This document shows, piece after piece, positions 33,184 to 33,792 of a stretch of DNA of 33,792 nt. The notes under the pieces are model-generated. The model saw only the letters and a list, made by a program, of their open reading frames with translations, was not told where the DNA came from and searched no databases. Location of the stretch: positions 1 to 33,792 of the forward strand of contig JAKFUS010000019.1 of NCBI GenBank assembly GCA_021732605.1, read 5' to 3'. The stretch is from Betaproteobacteria bacterium. Its GTDB lineage: Bacteria; Pseudomonadota; Gammaproteobacteria; Burkholderiales; SG8-41. Position numbers and translations under genes: made by a program. How positions within the stretch are numbered: the first letter of the stretch is position 1; each line of letters opens with the position of its first letter.

Positions 33184-33792
33184 ATGACTACCCCCACCGT
33201 CGCCGCTTCTACTCCCCCTTCTACGTCTTCCTCCGCCGAGGGCTTCCCCACCATCGTGCGCCTGCTGCTGAACATCGGCCACGCCATCGACCACATGTTC
33301 CTGCTGATATTCGCCACCGCCGTGGCAACCATCGCCATCGAATTCGGTTACGCCAACTGGACCGACCTGATGCCATACAGTGTCGGCGCCTTCGCCCTGT
33401 TCGGTCTTGGCGCTCTGCCCGCCGGGCGTCTCGGCGACCTGTGGGGCCGGCGCATCATGATGATCATCTTTTTCATCGGCATGGGCGTCGCCGCGATGCT
33501 GGTGGCGCTGACGCAGAATGCCTGGCAACTCGCCGCCGCGCTGACGCTGCTCGGCGCCTTCGCCGCGATCTACCATCCGGTGGGCATCCCGATGCTGGTG
33601 CAGAACGTATCGAATCCGGGTGCCGTGATCGGCTTGAACGGTCTCGCCGGCAACCTCGGCATCGCCGTCGCAGCACTCCTCACCGGTTTTCTCGTCAAAT
33701 GGATCGGCTGGCGCGCAGCGTTTGTGATTCCCGGCCTGCTGTCGATTGCCTGCGGCGTGATCTTCGCGCTGAACTGCCCGAAGGAAACCGAA
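33184..33792 (+). CDS. MFS transporter, 3' part outside the window
   Basis: The frame is open from ATG 33184 to the window end (203 codons, no stop). After a Ser/Thr/Pro-rich start, five to six membrane segments follow: NIGHAIDHMFLLIFATAVAT, MPYSVGAFALFGLGALPAGR, and the MFS motif A GRLGDLWGRRIMMI between helices 2 and 3. AAIYHPVGIPMLVQNVSNPG and LAGNLGIAVAALLTGFLVKW are also typical. HPVG in helix 4-5 is found in several sugar- or drug-type exporters of the fosmidomycin-resistance-like group. It is divergent from an AraC-type regulator, which suggests inducible export or uptake. Substrate unknown. Confidence 0.88.
   Translation, partial: MTTPTVAASTPPSTSSSAEGFPTIVRLLLNIGHAIDHMFLLIFATAVATIAIEFGYANWTDLMPYSVGAFALFGLGALPAGRLGDLWGRRIMMIIFFIGMGVAAMLVALTQNAWQLAAALTLLGAFAAIYHPVGIPMLVQNVSNPGAVIGLNGLAGNLGIAVAALLTGFLVKWIGWRAAFVIPGLLSIACGVIFALNCPKETE

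Noticed and set aside
33120-33338. N-terminal extension of the AraC-type regulator
   Set aside because: It would run through the divergent promoter and into the MFS coding region; the added residues look unlike any sensor domain.
1-33792. CRISPR arrays, tRNA or rRNA genes, insertion sequences, phage or defence islands
   Set aside because: No spaced repeats, cloverleaf sequences, rRNA motifs, transposase or integrase frames were seen on either strand.

Overview
The window (about 60% GC by eye) looks like a chromosomal segment of a betaproteobacterium, probably Burkholderiales or a close relative. The reasons are the adjacent trxA-rho pair, four Bug/TctC-type periplasmic receptors with no TctAB membrane partners, TRAP transporters, a BktB-type thiolase, and an AddA-like/AddB-like helicase-nuclease pair of the kind found in this class. 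There is no tRNA, rRNA, CRISPR array, integrase or transposase. All placements come from reading the sequence; no database search was run.

Layout: (1) 1-626, minus: 5' part of a Bug receptor cut by the window edge. (2) 818-7255, minus: fdxA (7Fe ferredoxin), then a PD-(D/E)XK/Fe-S AddB-like protein and a UvrD-family AddA-like helicase-nuclease that overlap by 4 nt. (3) 7472-10461, plus: trxA, rho with its own promoter inside the trxA 3' end, a small lipoprotein, and rpmE with a clear terminator. (4) 10545-13240: a tartrate/D-malate dehydrogenase (plus) facing a cytoplasmic gamma-glutamyltransferase-family protein (minus). (5) 13393-18316: two TRAP systems tail to tail; the first (plus) has only the QM membrane pair, the second (minus) has Q, M and a Tat-exported DctP receptor. 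(6) 18429-22111, minus: a cyanate operon, receptor-permease-ATPase-cyanase, behind a strong sigma-54 -24/-12 promoter at 22152-22167. (7) 22374-26483, plus: an M48 lipoprotein protease, a GT39/ArnT-type glycosyltransferase and the redox chaperone Hsp33. (8) 26616-30357, plus: a BktB-like thiolase and two tandemly duplicated Bug receptor genes, with a decayed copy of the thiolase 3' end between them. (9) 30392-33792: an exported N-formylglutamate-amidohydrolase-like protein, a Bug receptor translationally coupled to an AraC-type regulator (minus), and a divergent MFS transporter (cut by the window end) across a near-perfect 23-bp palindrome.

As a whole this is a scavenger's genome segment: many high-affinity uptake receptors for organic acids and nitrogen sources, with housekeeping genes between them. 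The most informative non-obvious signals are the sigma-54 promoter of the cyanate operon, the fossil duplication bktB-bug/'bktB-bug with its microhomology deletion, the rho leader (consensus promoter plus a 10-bp inverted repeat at the expected 5' end), the operator-like palindrome between the AraC and MFS genes, and the convergent TRAP systems that have only one receptor between them. I found no clearly new multi-gene system; the candidates below are graded accordingly.
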